A DNA stretch of 64,000 bases from NCBI GenBank assembly GCA_007751475.1, contig CP036434.1:5957524-6021523 (forward strand). Direction: 5' to 3'. A program made the translations under genes and the position numbers. Below, one piece after another: positions 36,992-45,540 of the stretch (position 1 is the stretch's first letter; each line of letters starts with the position of its first letter). Source of the stretch: Saltatorellus ferox. Its GTDB lineage: Bacteria > Planctomycetota > UBA1135 > GCA-002686595. Below the pieces are notes generated by a model. The model did no database searches. It had not been told where the DNA came from and saw only the letters and a list, made by a program, of their open reading frames with translations.

Positions 36992-39691
36992 ATGACCCAC
37001 CACATGACCCACCACGCACCTCGCTCGTTCGTCGCCGTTTCGATCGGCGTACTCGCCACGGCACCCCTCGGTGTCTCCGCTCAGCTCGGGGAGAACCACT
37101 TCACGAGCCAGGTGCCGGGAATCGGCACCGCGGTGCTCGACTTTGACCAGGACGGAGACCTCGACACCGTCGGATCGGGATGGTTTCTCTCCATCGACGG
37201 CAACTGCGCCCGGGTCCACATCGCGCTGAATCTCGGTTCGGAGGGTCACAGCCCGCTGATCCCCGTGGCCGAGCTGAACGTCACCTCGCCCGACCACGGC
37301 ATCGCGGGAGCGGGAGACGTCGACGGCGACGGCCTGACCGACCTGGTGCTCTACGACGAGAACAGCCTGCACTGGGTGCGGGGTCTAGGCTCGGCGCTCG
37401 CGCCCTCCGCGCTCCTCGTGGGCGGGCTCGCAGAGCTCGAAGATGTGCTCGTCGGCGATGCGAATGCAGACGGAGATCCCGACGTCTTCATTCAACGCGC
37501 GGGGTTGGGCTGGTCGCTCCTGCGGGGACAGTCCGGCGCCAACTTCAGCGCTGCCATCGACGTACCGCTTGGAGGTGTGTCGCCACGTCTCCTGGACTTC
37601 GACGGTGACGGCAATCTGGACTTCTTCTCGCACGCCTCGACCACCAGCTTCCCGCCGCGTAGCCGCCTGTTGGTCGCGAGGAACACGGGCCCGGGCTTTA
37701 CGGGATCGATGACGATCCAGGGCACCGGCGACGTCAACTACGGCTGCTTCGACGCGGCCGACGTGAACGGTGATGGCCTGACGGACATGGCCATTGGCCG
37801 GGCCGACGGGCTCTGGGTCTTCACCCGGGTGAGTCCCACCGTGCTGGACCCGACTCCAGTGCAGCTCTCGTCGGCGGGATCCATGACAGGCGTGAGATTC
37901 ATGGATGCGGACCACGACGGCGTGCTTGACCTCGTCGCCGTGGCGTCCGGCGCCCGGGGCCGCTGGTTCAAGGGACTCGGAGGCGGCGCCTTTGGAGCCG
38001 AGCAGCTGCTTCCTCCTGCCGTCACCGGTGCACGGGAGTTGGACGTCGCCGACGTCGACGGGGACGGATTCGAGGACCTCCGGGTCACCGCGTTCAGGAG
38101 CCGGGTCACGTGCTTCGGTACCGACGGCACCTCCGCCCGTCCCTTCGAAGCCGTCGACCTCTCCCTCGAATCGAACGGCTGGGCAGAGCGAGCGTTTGTG
38201 GCGGACTTCGACGAGGACGGGCACGACGACTTCGTCGTGGGCAACGTCGACGGCGACGTCTGGCTGTTCCTCCGTCGAGGTGTCCGCGGCTTCGAGAGAG
38301 TCGAGGCCGTCCGGCAGAACCCCACGCCTGCGGTCTCCGAGTGGGAGTTCCTCGAGCCGCACGACCTCGACGGAGACGGTCACGTCGACCTCGTACGCTT
38401 CGACACCGATTCGAGCGAGCTGCGGGTCTCCCTGGGCCGCGGAGACGGCACCTTCGGCGCCCTCATTCTCTCTCCGACGGGGATCGGGAGCCCCCCGTTC
38501 GCTCCAGTGTCCCTCGCGGACGTGAACGGCGACGGTCACCAGGACTGTCTCTTCACGACCTCAGGAATCGGATTCCCCACGGCCGCCTGGTCCATGGCGG
38601 GGGTCGGCGACGGAACATTCGCACCTGCGGTCCAGATCGCCACCTGGACCGGCAGCTCTCTGCAGGGATCCTGGGTCGAGGACATGGATCTCGACGGTGT
38701 TCCGGATCTGGTCCTCGCGAGCGGACCGATCACGACACCCGAGGTCGCGTGGTACCCGGGCCTGGGCGGAGGAGCTTTCGGCCCGGCAAGCGCTTCAACC
38801 CGGATCTCCACCTATCTTTGGCTCCGCGACGTCGACAGCGACGGCGCGCCGGACCTCCTCAGCATCGATTTGACCTCCACGGCCGCGATCGTGGAATGGT
38901 CGCGCAACCTGGGCGGCACGTTCGGTGCTCCGATTCCGATCGGCGCACTCCCGGGCGCGCAGGGAAACCTGAGCCTCCTGGCAGAGGATCGTGACGGAGA
39001 TGGCGATCTCGACATCCTCGTCGCCTTCCGGGCTGACACGAGCGCGAACTTCGACTGCCGGCGACTCAGCACCACGGTCCTCTTCGAGGGCCTGGGCGGA
39101 GGCTCCTTCTCGGTCGGGGTCCAGGTCAGCGAGTCCATTCCCTTGCAATCTTGGACTCCCGGCAAGAAGCTCATGTCCTGGATCGACGCAGACAGCGACG
39201 GCGATCTCGACCTCGCCTGGGCCTCCATTAACGGGAATTCGGGCTGGCTCCAGTGGGACACGGGTCCCCCGGATCTCGGCGTTCGCTACTGCACCCCCGC
39301 GGTGATCAACTCGGCTGGCGCAGCGGCGGAGATCTCCGCCAGCGGCAGCGCTCTCGTCGCGGACAACGACTTCACCCTCCGCGCCAACGACCTTCCGCCG
39401 TGGGTACCGGTGATTTTCATCTACGGCCCCATTTCGGGCTCGACGTATCCGGTCCTCGGCTCGCTGGGCCGGCTCTGCCTGACGCCCCCCTTCGTGCGTC
39501 TTAATCAGCCCGGACAGTTGCAGGTGGCCAGTCTTTTGCGAGAAGCCTCCCTGCAGCTCGACCTCACGACGGTCGGAGGCGGCGGCATCTCCGCCGGGCA
39601 GACCCTCAACTTCCAGGGCTGGTACCGCGACTCCGCCTCCGGAGCCCCGACCTCAAACTTCACCGACGGGCTGACCGTAAACTTCCTCTAG
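36992..39691 (+). CDS. Secreted VCBS/FG-GAP repeat protein with C-terminal surface module
   Basis: 899 residues; signal peptide FVAVSIGVLATAPLGVSA|Q. At least ten repeats with Asp-rich calcium loops, for example LDFDQDGDLDTV, GDVDGDGLTDLVL, GDANADGDPDVFI, ADVNGDGLTDMAI, ADVNGDGHQDCLF and WIDADSDGDLDLA, probably forming one or two propellers. The last 130 residues (GVRYCTPAVINSAGAAAEIS to RDSASGAPTSNFTDGLTVNF) share motifs with the tail of the protein at 7256-8401. It is probably a large cell-surface or secreted protein. Confidence 0.8.
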   Translation: MTHHMTHHAPRSFVAVSIGVLATAPLGVSAQLGENHFTSQVPGIGTAVLDFDQDGDLDTVGSGWFLSIDGNCARVHIALNLGSEGHSPLIPVAELNVTSPDHGIAGAGDVDGDGLTDLVLYDENSLHWVRGLGSALAPSALLVGGLAELEDVLVGDANADGDPDVFIQRAGLGWSLLRGQSGANFSAAIDVPLGGVSPRLLDFDGDGNLDFFSHASTTSFPPRSRLLVARNTGPGFTGSMTIQGTGDVNYGCFDAADVNGDGLTDMAIGRADGLWVFTRVSPTVLDPTPVQLSSAGSMTGVRFMDADHDGVLDLVAVASGARGRWFKGLGGGAFGAEQLLPPAVTGARELDVADVDGDGFEDLRVTAFRSRVTCFGTDGTSARPFEAVDLSLESNGWAERAFVADFDEDGHDDFVVGNVDGDVWLFLRRGVRGFERVEAVRQNPTPAVSEWEFLEPHDLDGDGHVDLVRFDTDSSELRVSLGRGDGTFGALILSPTGIGSPPFAPVSLADVNGDGHQDCLFTTSGIGFPTAAWSMAGVGDGTFAPAVQIATWTGSSLQGSWVEDMDLDGVPDLVLASGPITTPEVAWYPGLGGGAFGPASASTRISTYLWLRDVDSDGAPDLLSIDLTSTAAIVEWSRNLGGTFGAPIPIGALPGAQGNLSLLAEDRDGDGDLDILVAFRADTSANFDCRRLSTTVLFEGLGGGSFSVGVQVSESIPLQSWTPGKKLMSWIDADSDGDLDLAWASINGNSGWLQWDTGPPDLGVRYCTPAVINSAGAAAEISASGSALVADNDFTLRANDLPPWVPVIFIYGPISGSTYPVLGSLGRLCLTPPFVRLNQPGQLQVASLLREASLQLDLTTVGGGGISAGQTLNFQGWYRDSASGAPTSNFTDGLTVNFL

Positions 39692-39759
39692 TGGTGTGAT
39701 CCAAAAGTTCGCGCCATTCCTTCGGCCCCCTTCGCGCTTCGGCTGCGTTGCCGAACCTT

Positions 39760-39794
39760 GGCGGTACCGAACCCGACCCAAAGCCGCCACGTTT
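39760..39794. repeat. Palindromic element, single unit
   Basis: Full 35-bp unit directly joined to R2 at 39795. The block from here to 40268 is the partner of 27548-28051. Confidence 0.9.
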
Positions 39795-39844
39795 GAGCAG
39801 CTGGATTCGTTCACAGGGGCCTGATGGAAGCCTCGAAGCGATCG
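39795..39844. repeat. Repeat R2, short copy
   Basis: Same 50 bp as 27583-27632 with two differences, in the same position directly after a palindromic unit. Confidence 0.8.
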
Positions 39845-39903
39845 ATATCACGCGGCAGCGGACAAGACCTTCCCTTGAGCCCGGATCAGCTAAACTGCAG
39901 GGG

Positions 39904-41259
39904 ATGCGCCGGCTCATTCCCGCACTGCTCGTCGTTGTCGTTCTGCTCCTGCTCACTGTCATGTGGATGGGGGGAGCGACCCGCGCCTCGGCCGTCGTGG
40001 GACGTGAAGCAGAGACGGCCCACGGCGCAGGGGAATCCGGGGAGGTTGCCTTGGTGCAGGTTCCGAAGGACAGGAAGACTCGCGTCAAGGAAGCGCCAGC
40101 GGGACGTAGCGCGGCGCCTTCCCATTCGTTGGATCGTATGCCTCACAACGATGGATCCACGTCGGGAACCCTCCTTCCGGTGAACGTGCATCTGGTCGAT
40201 GAAATCACGGGTGAGCCCGGAGCCTTCGTGACCGTGTCCGCCAATGATACCCGCATGGTCACCCAGATAGCCACGAGCGATGGAACGGGACGGCTACGCT
40301 TCTCCGAGCCCATGGCCACCGGGGAGCTATTCGCCTACATCGTCAGGGGCGCCCACGGAATTCAGTCGTTCACCGGCGGGTCTCCGCTCGCGAGACCAGG
40401 ACGGCACGGTTCCGCGGAGCTTCCCCATCTGCCCCACCGCGGCGAGCCCGACGACCCGGACGTCTGGCGCTTGCCCTTGCAGCGCGTCATGCCCGTCACG
40501 CTCGTCGTTCCGGAAGGGTACGGCGGCACCACTCGTTTGTGGTTCGGGGAGCGCGGAAGCGAGCAGGTCGAGGCGCGCCACATCGCGAGCGTGGAGAGGT
40601 TCTATGAGGGCGTGGTCGGTGACTTTGCTGGCGCAACCCATGTCGTGGAACTTCACGAATGGGTCGAGGACCTCCAGGGTGTTCTATGGATGGAGGTCTG
40701 GCGCCACGCCACCGCGGCGGACCTGAGGGCGACGCGCCAGCTCCACGCCGTCATCGTCCACTCGGGTGAGCTCTGGTCCGCTGCCGCGTCCGTAGCGAGG
40801 ATCCCAAGGATCGGGGAGGCTCCTATTTCCCTCGAGCTTCAGCCGACGAGCCTCAAGTCTCTGCCAACGGAGATGCTCCGCGCCGTGTACAGCTCGAAGC
40901 TCGACGAACACCTCGCGGAGCGAGGCGAAGCACGCGATCCGGAGCCGGGGTTCGACTACAAGGTGAGCGGCGTCGTCAGGAGTAACACGGGCACCCATCG
41001 CGGCGAAGTCCACGTTCGTGCCAGCCCCGCTGAGCGAAACACCATTGGCGCTTCCACGTTGCGGCACCAGTGGATCACCGTCGAATGGACGAAAGATTCC
41101 AAGGGCGAATGGACCGCACCGTTCGAGCTGGATCGCCTCGATGCAACGATTTACCGGATCGTCGTTCTCAGCGGCGAAGGCAAGGAGCTGGACGGCGCCC
41201 CGGTCGAAGTGGACGCCATCGAACCGCCAGCTTCGCTGGTCTTCACCGTTCTCGACTGA
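39904..41259 (+). CDS. Membrane-anchored protein with beta-sandwich-like repeats, intact copy
   Basis: 451 residues. MRRLIPALLVVVVLLLLTVM is an N-terminal membrane anchor followed by a charged spacer; the rest should be extracytoplasmic. Residues about 85-190 (LPVNVHLVDEITGEPGAFVTVS) resemble a carboxypeptidase-regulatory/Cna-B-like domain. No catalytic motif was seen. A truncated second copy lies at 27689. The layout resembles the extracytoplasmic part of the sigma fusions but lacks the sigma part. Confidence 0.65.
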   Translation: MRRLIPALLVVVVLLLLTVMWMGGATRASAVVGREAETAHGAGESGEVALVQVPKDRKTRVKEAPAGRSAAPSHSLDRMPHNDGSTSGTLLPVNVHLVDEITGEPGAFVTVSANDTRMVTQIATSDGTGRLRFSEPMATGELFAYIVRGAHGIQSFTGGSPLARPGRHGSAELPHLPHRGEPDDPDVWRLPLQRVMPVTLVVPEGYGGTTRLWFGERGSEQVEARHIASVERFYEGVVGDFAGATHVVELHEWVEDLQGVLWMEVWRHATAADLRATRQLHAVIVHSGELWSAAASVARIPRIGEAPISLELQPTSLKSLPTEMLRAVYSSKLDEHLAERGEARDPEPGFDYKVSGVVRSNTGTHRGEVHVRASPAERNTIGASTLRHQWITVEWTKDSKGEWTAPFELDRLDATIYRIVVLSGEGKELDGAPVEVDAIEPPASLVFTVLD

Positions 41260-41350
41260 GAGGCCATCCATGGAGGCCGGGGCGCCCCACGGCTCGGCCG
41301 ACGCCAGACATGGTCGGGGTGGCGAAGTGACTCGCTGCTGGGCTCGGCAT

Positions 41351-41536
41351 TGGGTGCTCCGGCGGTCAGAGCCGCGCGACGATCAGCTGGAGTGGTTCAT
41401 ATTCCGTCTGATGGAAGCTTCGAAGCGATCGTGAAGTCACTGAAGGTAAGCCTGGGGCGCCAGATAGCGAAAGGAGCTCGGGGCCTCGGTGGGCCGGGTG
41501 AACCGATCCGCTTGCGGCTCCCACCTCCGTGGCCCA
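41351..41536. repeat. Repeat R2, long diverged copy
   Basis: About 185 bp: an upstream part (GGGTGCTCC ... CAGCTGGAGTGGTTCA, shared with 48215), the oligopeptidase-tail part, and the WD40-like 3' tip. Several substitutions destroy the WD40-like stop codon. Confidence 0.75.
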
Positions 41537-41905
41537 TACGGGCCGAAGGTCCGCGTCGCTCACCGCGGTGATCGCCTTGGACCCGTTGAAGACGCCGACG
41601 CCGTCCCAGCCAAAATCTGGCAGGGTCCCCACGGCGCGGGTCTGCTCCTCCGCGAATCCGGAAGCGGACTCTTCTCGCAGGCAGACCTGGTGGATGGACA
41701 TCACGCCGGACACGAAAGCGAAGAAGAAGCCCTTGCTGTCGTGCTGCCAGACGATCCCCGCCGGCTCCCCCATCCTGCCGCCGCAGTGCTTGCCCTCCCA
41801 GGCCAGTTCTCCGGACGACGCCCGCAGCAGGACCGCGTGAATTCCCGTGGTGGTCGTCGCCAAGACAAGAGTTCCATCGGGCGAGAACTGCACCGCGCCG
41901 AAGGA
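41537..41905 (-). pseudogene. 3' fragment of the WD40-like gene (partner 51062-52327)
   Basis: Matches 51080-51448 at an offset of 9543 with scattered changes; it encodes SPDGTLVLATTTTGIHAVLL through GSKAITAVSDADLRPVW. The usual stop (TEG then TGA) is lost and the frame reads into R2. Upstream of 41905 the homology ends abruptly, so about 290 codons are missing. Confidence 0.8.
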
Positions 41906-41922
41906 CAGGGATCGCCACTCTG

Positions 41923-42130
41923 AACCACGGGGAGTCCCGGCTCGATCTCAGGGACAGTGCCGTCGAGGACCATCGCGCCGGCCAGGAAGAAGCTCAGCTG
42001 GTAGGTTTCGCCGTCGTGGATGGAGTGATCTTCCTCGGCAGCGATGGCCTGGACGAGATCACTTCTTGTGAGCTGAGCAGACGAGACCGTGGGTTGCGAG
42101 GGGGCGACAAGCAATTGCCGCAATCGGTAC
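41923..42130 (-). other. Unassigned open fragment
   Basis: Between the WD40-like fragment and the S41 protease gene, the minus strand is open and reads LTRSDLVQAIAAEEDHSIHD followed by a hydrophobic LSFFLAGAMVLDGTV. It has protein-like composition but no start, and may be another gene fragment. Not recognised. Confidence 0.3.
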
Positions 42131-42140
42131 TGCTGGGATT

Positions 42141-43922
42141 TCAGTCCGCGAGCAACAGCTCCGCTGCCCGCCGCCACGTGACATCGAGGCGCTCGGCGTA
42201 CTCGTCGATCGTGGGCTCAACGAGGACATCTGGATGAATGCCAACGCCAACGAAGTCCGTTCCATTCGGATACAAGTCTCGCTTGACGGTGATCCGAGCC
42301 CAGCCCCCGCCTGGAAGATCAAAGGCAAGGGGCTGTCCTGTGCTTCCCCCGGTGGGCTCGCCGACCAAGAGGCCCCGATCAAGCACCTTGAATGCGGCCA
42401 CAAAGTCCTCCGCGGCGGAGAAGGTGTGGTTGCCGATGAGTACGGCCACCGGGCCCTTGAAGTGTGCGCTGTCGTCTGCCGGCCACATATGACCCGAGTG
42501 CTCTTCGTACTCTGTGGCATGGCCCCAGGCGCGCTGCACCGCGGAGTATCGTAGAGTTCGCCAGCTCGTCACTTCGAACGGCCGATCGGTCAGATGTGCG
42601 AGGATGTCCCACCCCACTCCGCTGCTCCCGCCACCGTTGTCTCGCAGGTCGATGATGAGAGCCTGCGCCTTGGAGATCTCGGCGAAGTCTCTGGAGAAGC
42701 GCGCCGTGACGCTCGCGTCTCCGAAGGTACCTAGCTGGACGTAAGCGATGTCGTCACCGCGCATTTCGAAGGCGTAGGACGGCGGACTCGGATCGCGCTT
42801 GACAGGGACTGTCGACCACTCGTCGCCGGCAATCCTACGGCTCTCGACCTGGACCACCTGGCCGTCGCGGCGCCTGAACTCCAGGGTGACCGGACCCACC
42901 GGGCCTTCCAGCAGTCTCCAGTGATAGGTGATTCGGTCGAGGTAGTGGGCCGTAGAGCTCGCCTGAAGAGGCTTGATCGCGTTCGCCGCGTACTGGCTGA
43001 TCGACACCCCGTCGAGGCTCAGCACCTCGTCGCCGCGGCGGATACCAGCATCCAGGAACTCCTGACCGAGCGCTTTTTCGACGACCACTTTGCCCTGAAC
43101 CAGGTCCGTTAGCAGAGGAGGAATGCAGCCGCTCGCCTCGTAGACTTCTGCTACTCGCGGCGGAGTGACGGAGCAGTGCCCGTCCCTCAGGAGGCCGATG
43201 AACTCCTTTAGCAAGCGGTAGTATCGAACGGTCGTATCCGCTTGCAGCACCCGAGGGATCATGGCGACGTACGCCGCGTCCCAATCAAGGTCGGGGACCT
43301 GGTCGAAGTTTGGAAAGCCGTACCGTGCTTCCGCCCAGATGAGTGAAAGTCCGGCCAGTCTTTCTGACTCGGTGAGTTCAGGGGTCCACGGAGTCTTGAA
43401 CGCAGCTCCGCCCCAGCGTCGCTTGTCCTCCCCTGCTCGCGACTCAGCGTCCTTGATCATGGACGCCCAACGCGAATCGTCGCGAAGCGCTGTCAGGTCG
43501 CTGTCCACCTCGAGGTGAGCGACGTCGATGAACCCTGCTTGGATCGCGATGCTGAGCATCTCGAACGCCTCGTTCAGGCTGCCGGCGAGAGCAAAGCTGC
43601 AGGCCGCGTTGTACGCGTTCGATCGACGAGCCGAGCCGGTGACTTGCTCCAGGCAGCTAGCGTACAGCTTGGCCGAATCCAGGTAGCTGCCAGCGAGATA
43701 TGCCGCGCTGGCGTCTTGCACGATCTTCTCCGGCGTTGACCGCACCGCCTCCTGGGGCTGGGGTGTCCCCAAGAGAGGGGCCGGAGTCGCGGCTGCGCTG
43801 GCGAAAAAAAGCAGTGCAAGTCGTACCCGGCTACTGCCCCGGTAGAAGCGCCAGCAGGGCTTGCCCTGGGTGGGGAATTGGGTTGCGCGCGGCTTCTGAT
43901 TACGGGCTCTCTGGTCATTCAT
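42141..43922 (-). CDS. Secreted S41-family (tail-specific-type) protease
   Basis: 593 residues. The N-terminal hydrophobic segment (RLALLFFASAAATPAPLLG) is probably a signal peptide. TPR-like helices follow (AYLAGSYLDSAKLYASCLEQ, then AYNAACSFALAGSLNEAFEM). A PDZ-like part includes AGIRRGDEVLSLDGVSI. The S41 catalytic domain has YVQLGTFGDASV, ALIIDLRDNGGGSSG and the nucleophile region VLIGNHTFSAAEDF, with a C-terminal GVGIHPDVLVEPT. It should cleave proteins outside the cytoplasm. Length and motifs are complete. Confidence 0.85.
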   Translation of the reverse strand: MNDQRARNQKPRATQFPTQGKPCWRFYRGSSRVRLALLFFASAAATPAPLLGTPQPQEAVRSTPEKIVQDASAAYLAGSYLDSAKLYASCLEQVTGSARRSNAYNAACSFALAGSLNEAFEMLSIAIQAGFIDVAHLEVDSDLTALRDDSRWASMIKDAESRAGEDKRRWGGAAFKTPWTPELTESERLAGLSLIWAEARYGFPNFDQVPDLDWDAAYVAMIPRVLQADTTVRYYRLLKEFIGLLRDGHCSVTPPRVAEVYEASGCIPPLLTDLVQGKVVVEKALGQEFLDAGIRRGDEVLSLDGVSISQYAANAIKPLQASSTAHYLDRITYHWRLLEGPVGPVTLEFRRRDGQVVQVESRRIAGDEWSTVPVKRDPSPPSYAFEMRGDDIAYVQLGTFGDASVTARFSRDFAEISKAQALIIDLRDNGGGSSGVGWDILAHLTDRPFEVTSWRTLRYSAVQRAWGHATEYEEHSGHMWPADDSAHFKGPVAVLIGNHTFSAAEDFVAAFKVLDRGLLVGEPTGGSTGQPLAFDLPGGGWARITVKRDLYPNGTDFVGVGIHPDVLVEPTIDEYAERLDVTWRRAAELLLAD

Positions 43923-44283
43923 GGCGGATCTTGGGGAACGGAGTGACTGCGGACCTTGGAGGCTGATGTCACCGTTCAGGCAACGCCTTCAGGATTTCCG
44001 AGACTTCTCGCGGCGAGCGGCCTGTCTGGCTCAGGCGTGAGGTGGCCACGACTCCGGCTTGACACTCGATCCGAGGGGAGTCCGGTCGAAGCAGCCCTGC
44101 TTGGTCTCCTCGAGATGGATGACCTGCCTGCTCATCTTGGACCTCGGGCACCGCGGGTCCGGCCAGGGGCCAGCGATTCCGCCAGAAACACGAGAACGCT
44201 GAAGGCGGATCGGCCGCGGCGCCATCTTGCGTTCGAGGCAAGTGGTGACCAATGGTGGTCGCCTGGGAAGCCTCTTCGACACC
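43923..44283. other. Intergenic region without recognised gene
   Basis: 360 bp between divergent genes. Open frames on both strands are short and unlike known proteins. It probably carries promoters in both directions, but none could be identified. Confidence 0.4.
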
Positions 44284-45534
44284 ATGACCCTGCTAGCATC
44301 GCTTCTGGCGACAGCCGCCATGTTTCCTTCGGCTGACGGCGAACTCCATGCGCCCGTGCGCCTCCTCGGTTTTGATGGAGAGCCGCTTGCCACACCCGCC
44401 CCGGGCTATGCAGCGCCCGCCATGCGCGACCTCGACGGTGACGGCCGCGGGGACCTGATCGTGGGTCTGCTTCCCGACGGGGCCTTCGAGGTTCGCCGCG
44501 GCCTGGGTGAGCTGCGCTTCGGGCCCGCCAGCCCCTTGATCGAGAGCGAGGACACGATTGTCCCGGGCGTTTGGTGATGCACCACCGCGACTCCACAGTT
44601 CGTGGATCTCAACGGCGATGGAATCCTGGATCTCCTCTCGGGCTCCTATTCGAAGAACGACGGCGACATGGCGGGCGTGCTGTACTGGCTCGCGGGCAAG
44701 GAAGAAAGCTTCGAACCAGCGGAGCCGCTGCGAACGGAGGACGGCGATTTGCTCCTGATCCACACGGAACGTAAGGGGGTCGACCGCTTCGCTGACCGCA
44801 TCTGCACGAAGCCCTGGGCTGCGGACCTGGACGGCGACGGCCACCTCGACCTGGTCGTGGGCAACATGGTCGGGCACTTCGCACTCTTCCGGGGCCGCGA
44901 AGAGGGTGGCTTCGAGAGAGAATCGAGCTTCCTGAAGCTCGAAAGCGGGGAACGGATGTCCGTGGGGCGTCATTCGGATCCGCTGCTGGTGGACTGGGAC
45001 AGTGACGGAGATCTCGATCTTCTCTCTGGCTCCGATGCGGGGGGCGTCTGCCTCTTCGTAAACAGTGGAAGCGTCGATCGACCTCGTTTCCGCGGAAAGC
45101 AGATGCTCCTGCCGGAGTTCAGCGGCGATGGCGACTTCGACGGCGCGAACATGCTGCTGATCCCCGCCGGCGCCACCCTCGACCGGCCAGGAAGGAACAC
45201 GAGGATCGCGGTCGCCGACGTCGACGGCGATGGGCAACGGGATATCCTGTTGATGGATAGAACGGAGGCCTTGGTCCCGGCGCAGGGGATCTCCTTCGAA
45301 GACTGCCAGGCTGACCTCTTGCGCTGGGCAGAAGAAATGAGCCAACTAGAAGCGAATGCCCCTGAGTTCGACATCGACGGAGAAATCACGGCGGAGGTGA
45401 TCGAGCACGCCGCCAAGGAGGAGGCCCACAGGGCCAAGCGCAACGAGTTCGCGCGGGAGCACGTCCTCACGGGGGCCTGGCTGTTGAGGGGCAAGACCGT
45501 GGGCCGAGGAGCCGAAGGGCCCCCCGTGAGGTAG
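44284..45534 (+). pseudogene. FG-GAP repeat protein interrupted by an in-frame TGA
   Basis: The ATG at 44284 gives a signal-like start (MTLLASLLATAAMFPSADG). FG-GAP loops are MRDLDGDGRGDLIVG, VDLNGDGILDLLSG, AADLDGDGHLDLVVG, VDWDSDGDLDLLSG and VADVDGDGQRDILL. A TGA at 44575-44577, between GVW and CTTATPQFVDLNGDG, interrupts an otherwise continuous frame. The second part alone could start at 44602 but would lack export. A nonsense mutation is the simplest reading. About 410 residues if read through; the C-terminus is Glu/Lys-rich and possibly coiled coil. Confidence 0.7.
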
Positions 45535-45540
45535 CACCCC

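Noticed and set aside
43956..44336. Possible small gene upstream of the FG-GAP gene
   Set aside because: The 126-codon plus-strand frame has no signal, motif or ribosome site and overlaps the better-supported start at 44284.
44575..44640. Selenocysteine insertion element
   Set aside because: Only a 4-bp stem is possible downstream of the TGA; FG-GAP proteins are not selenoproteins as far as I know.
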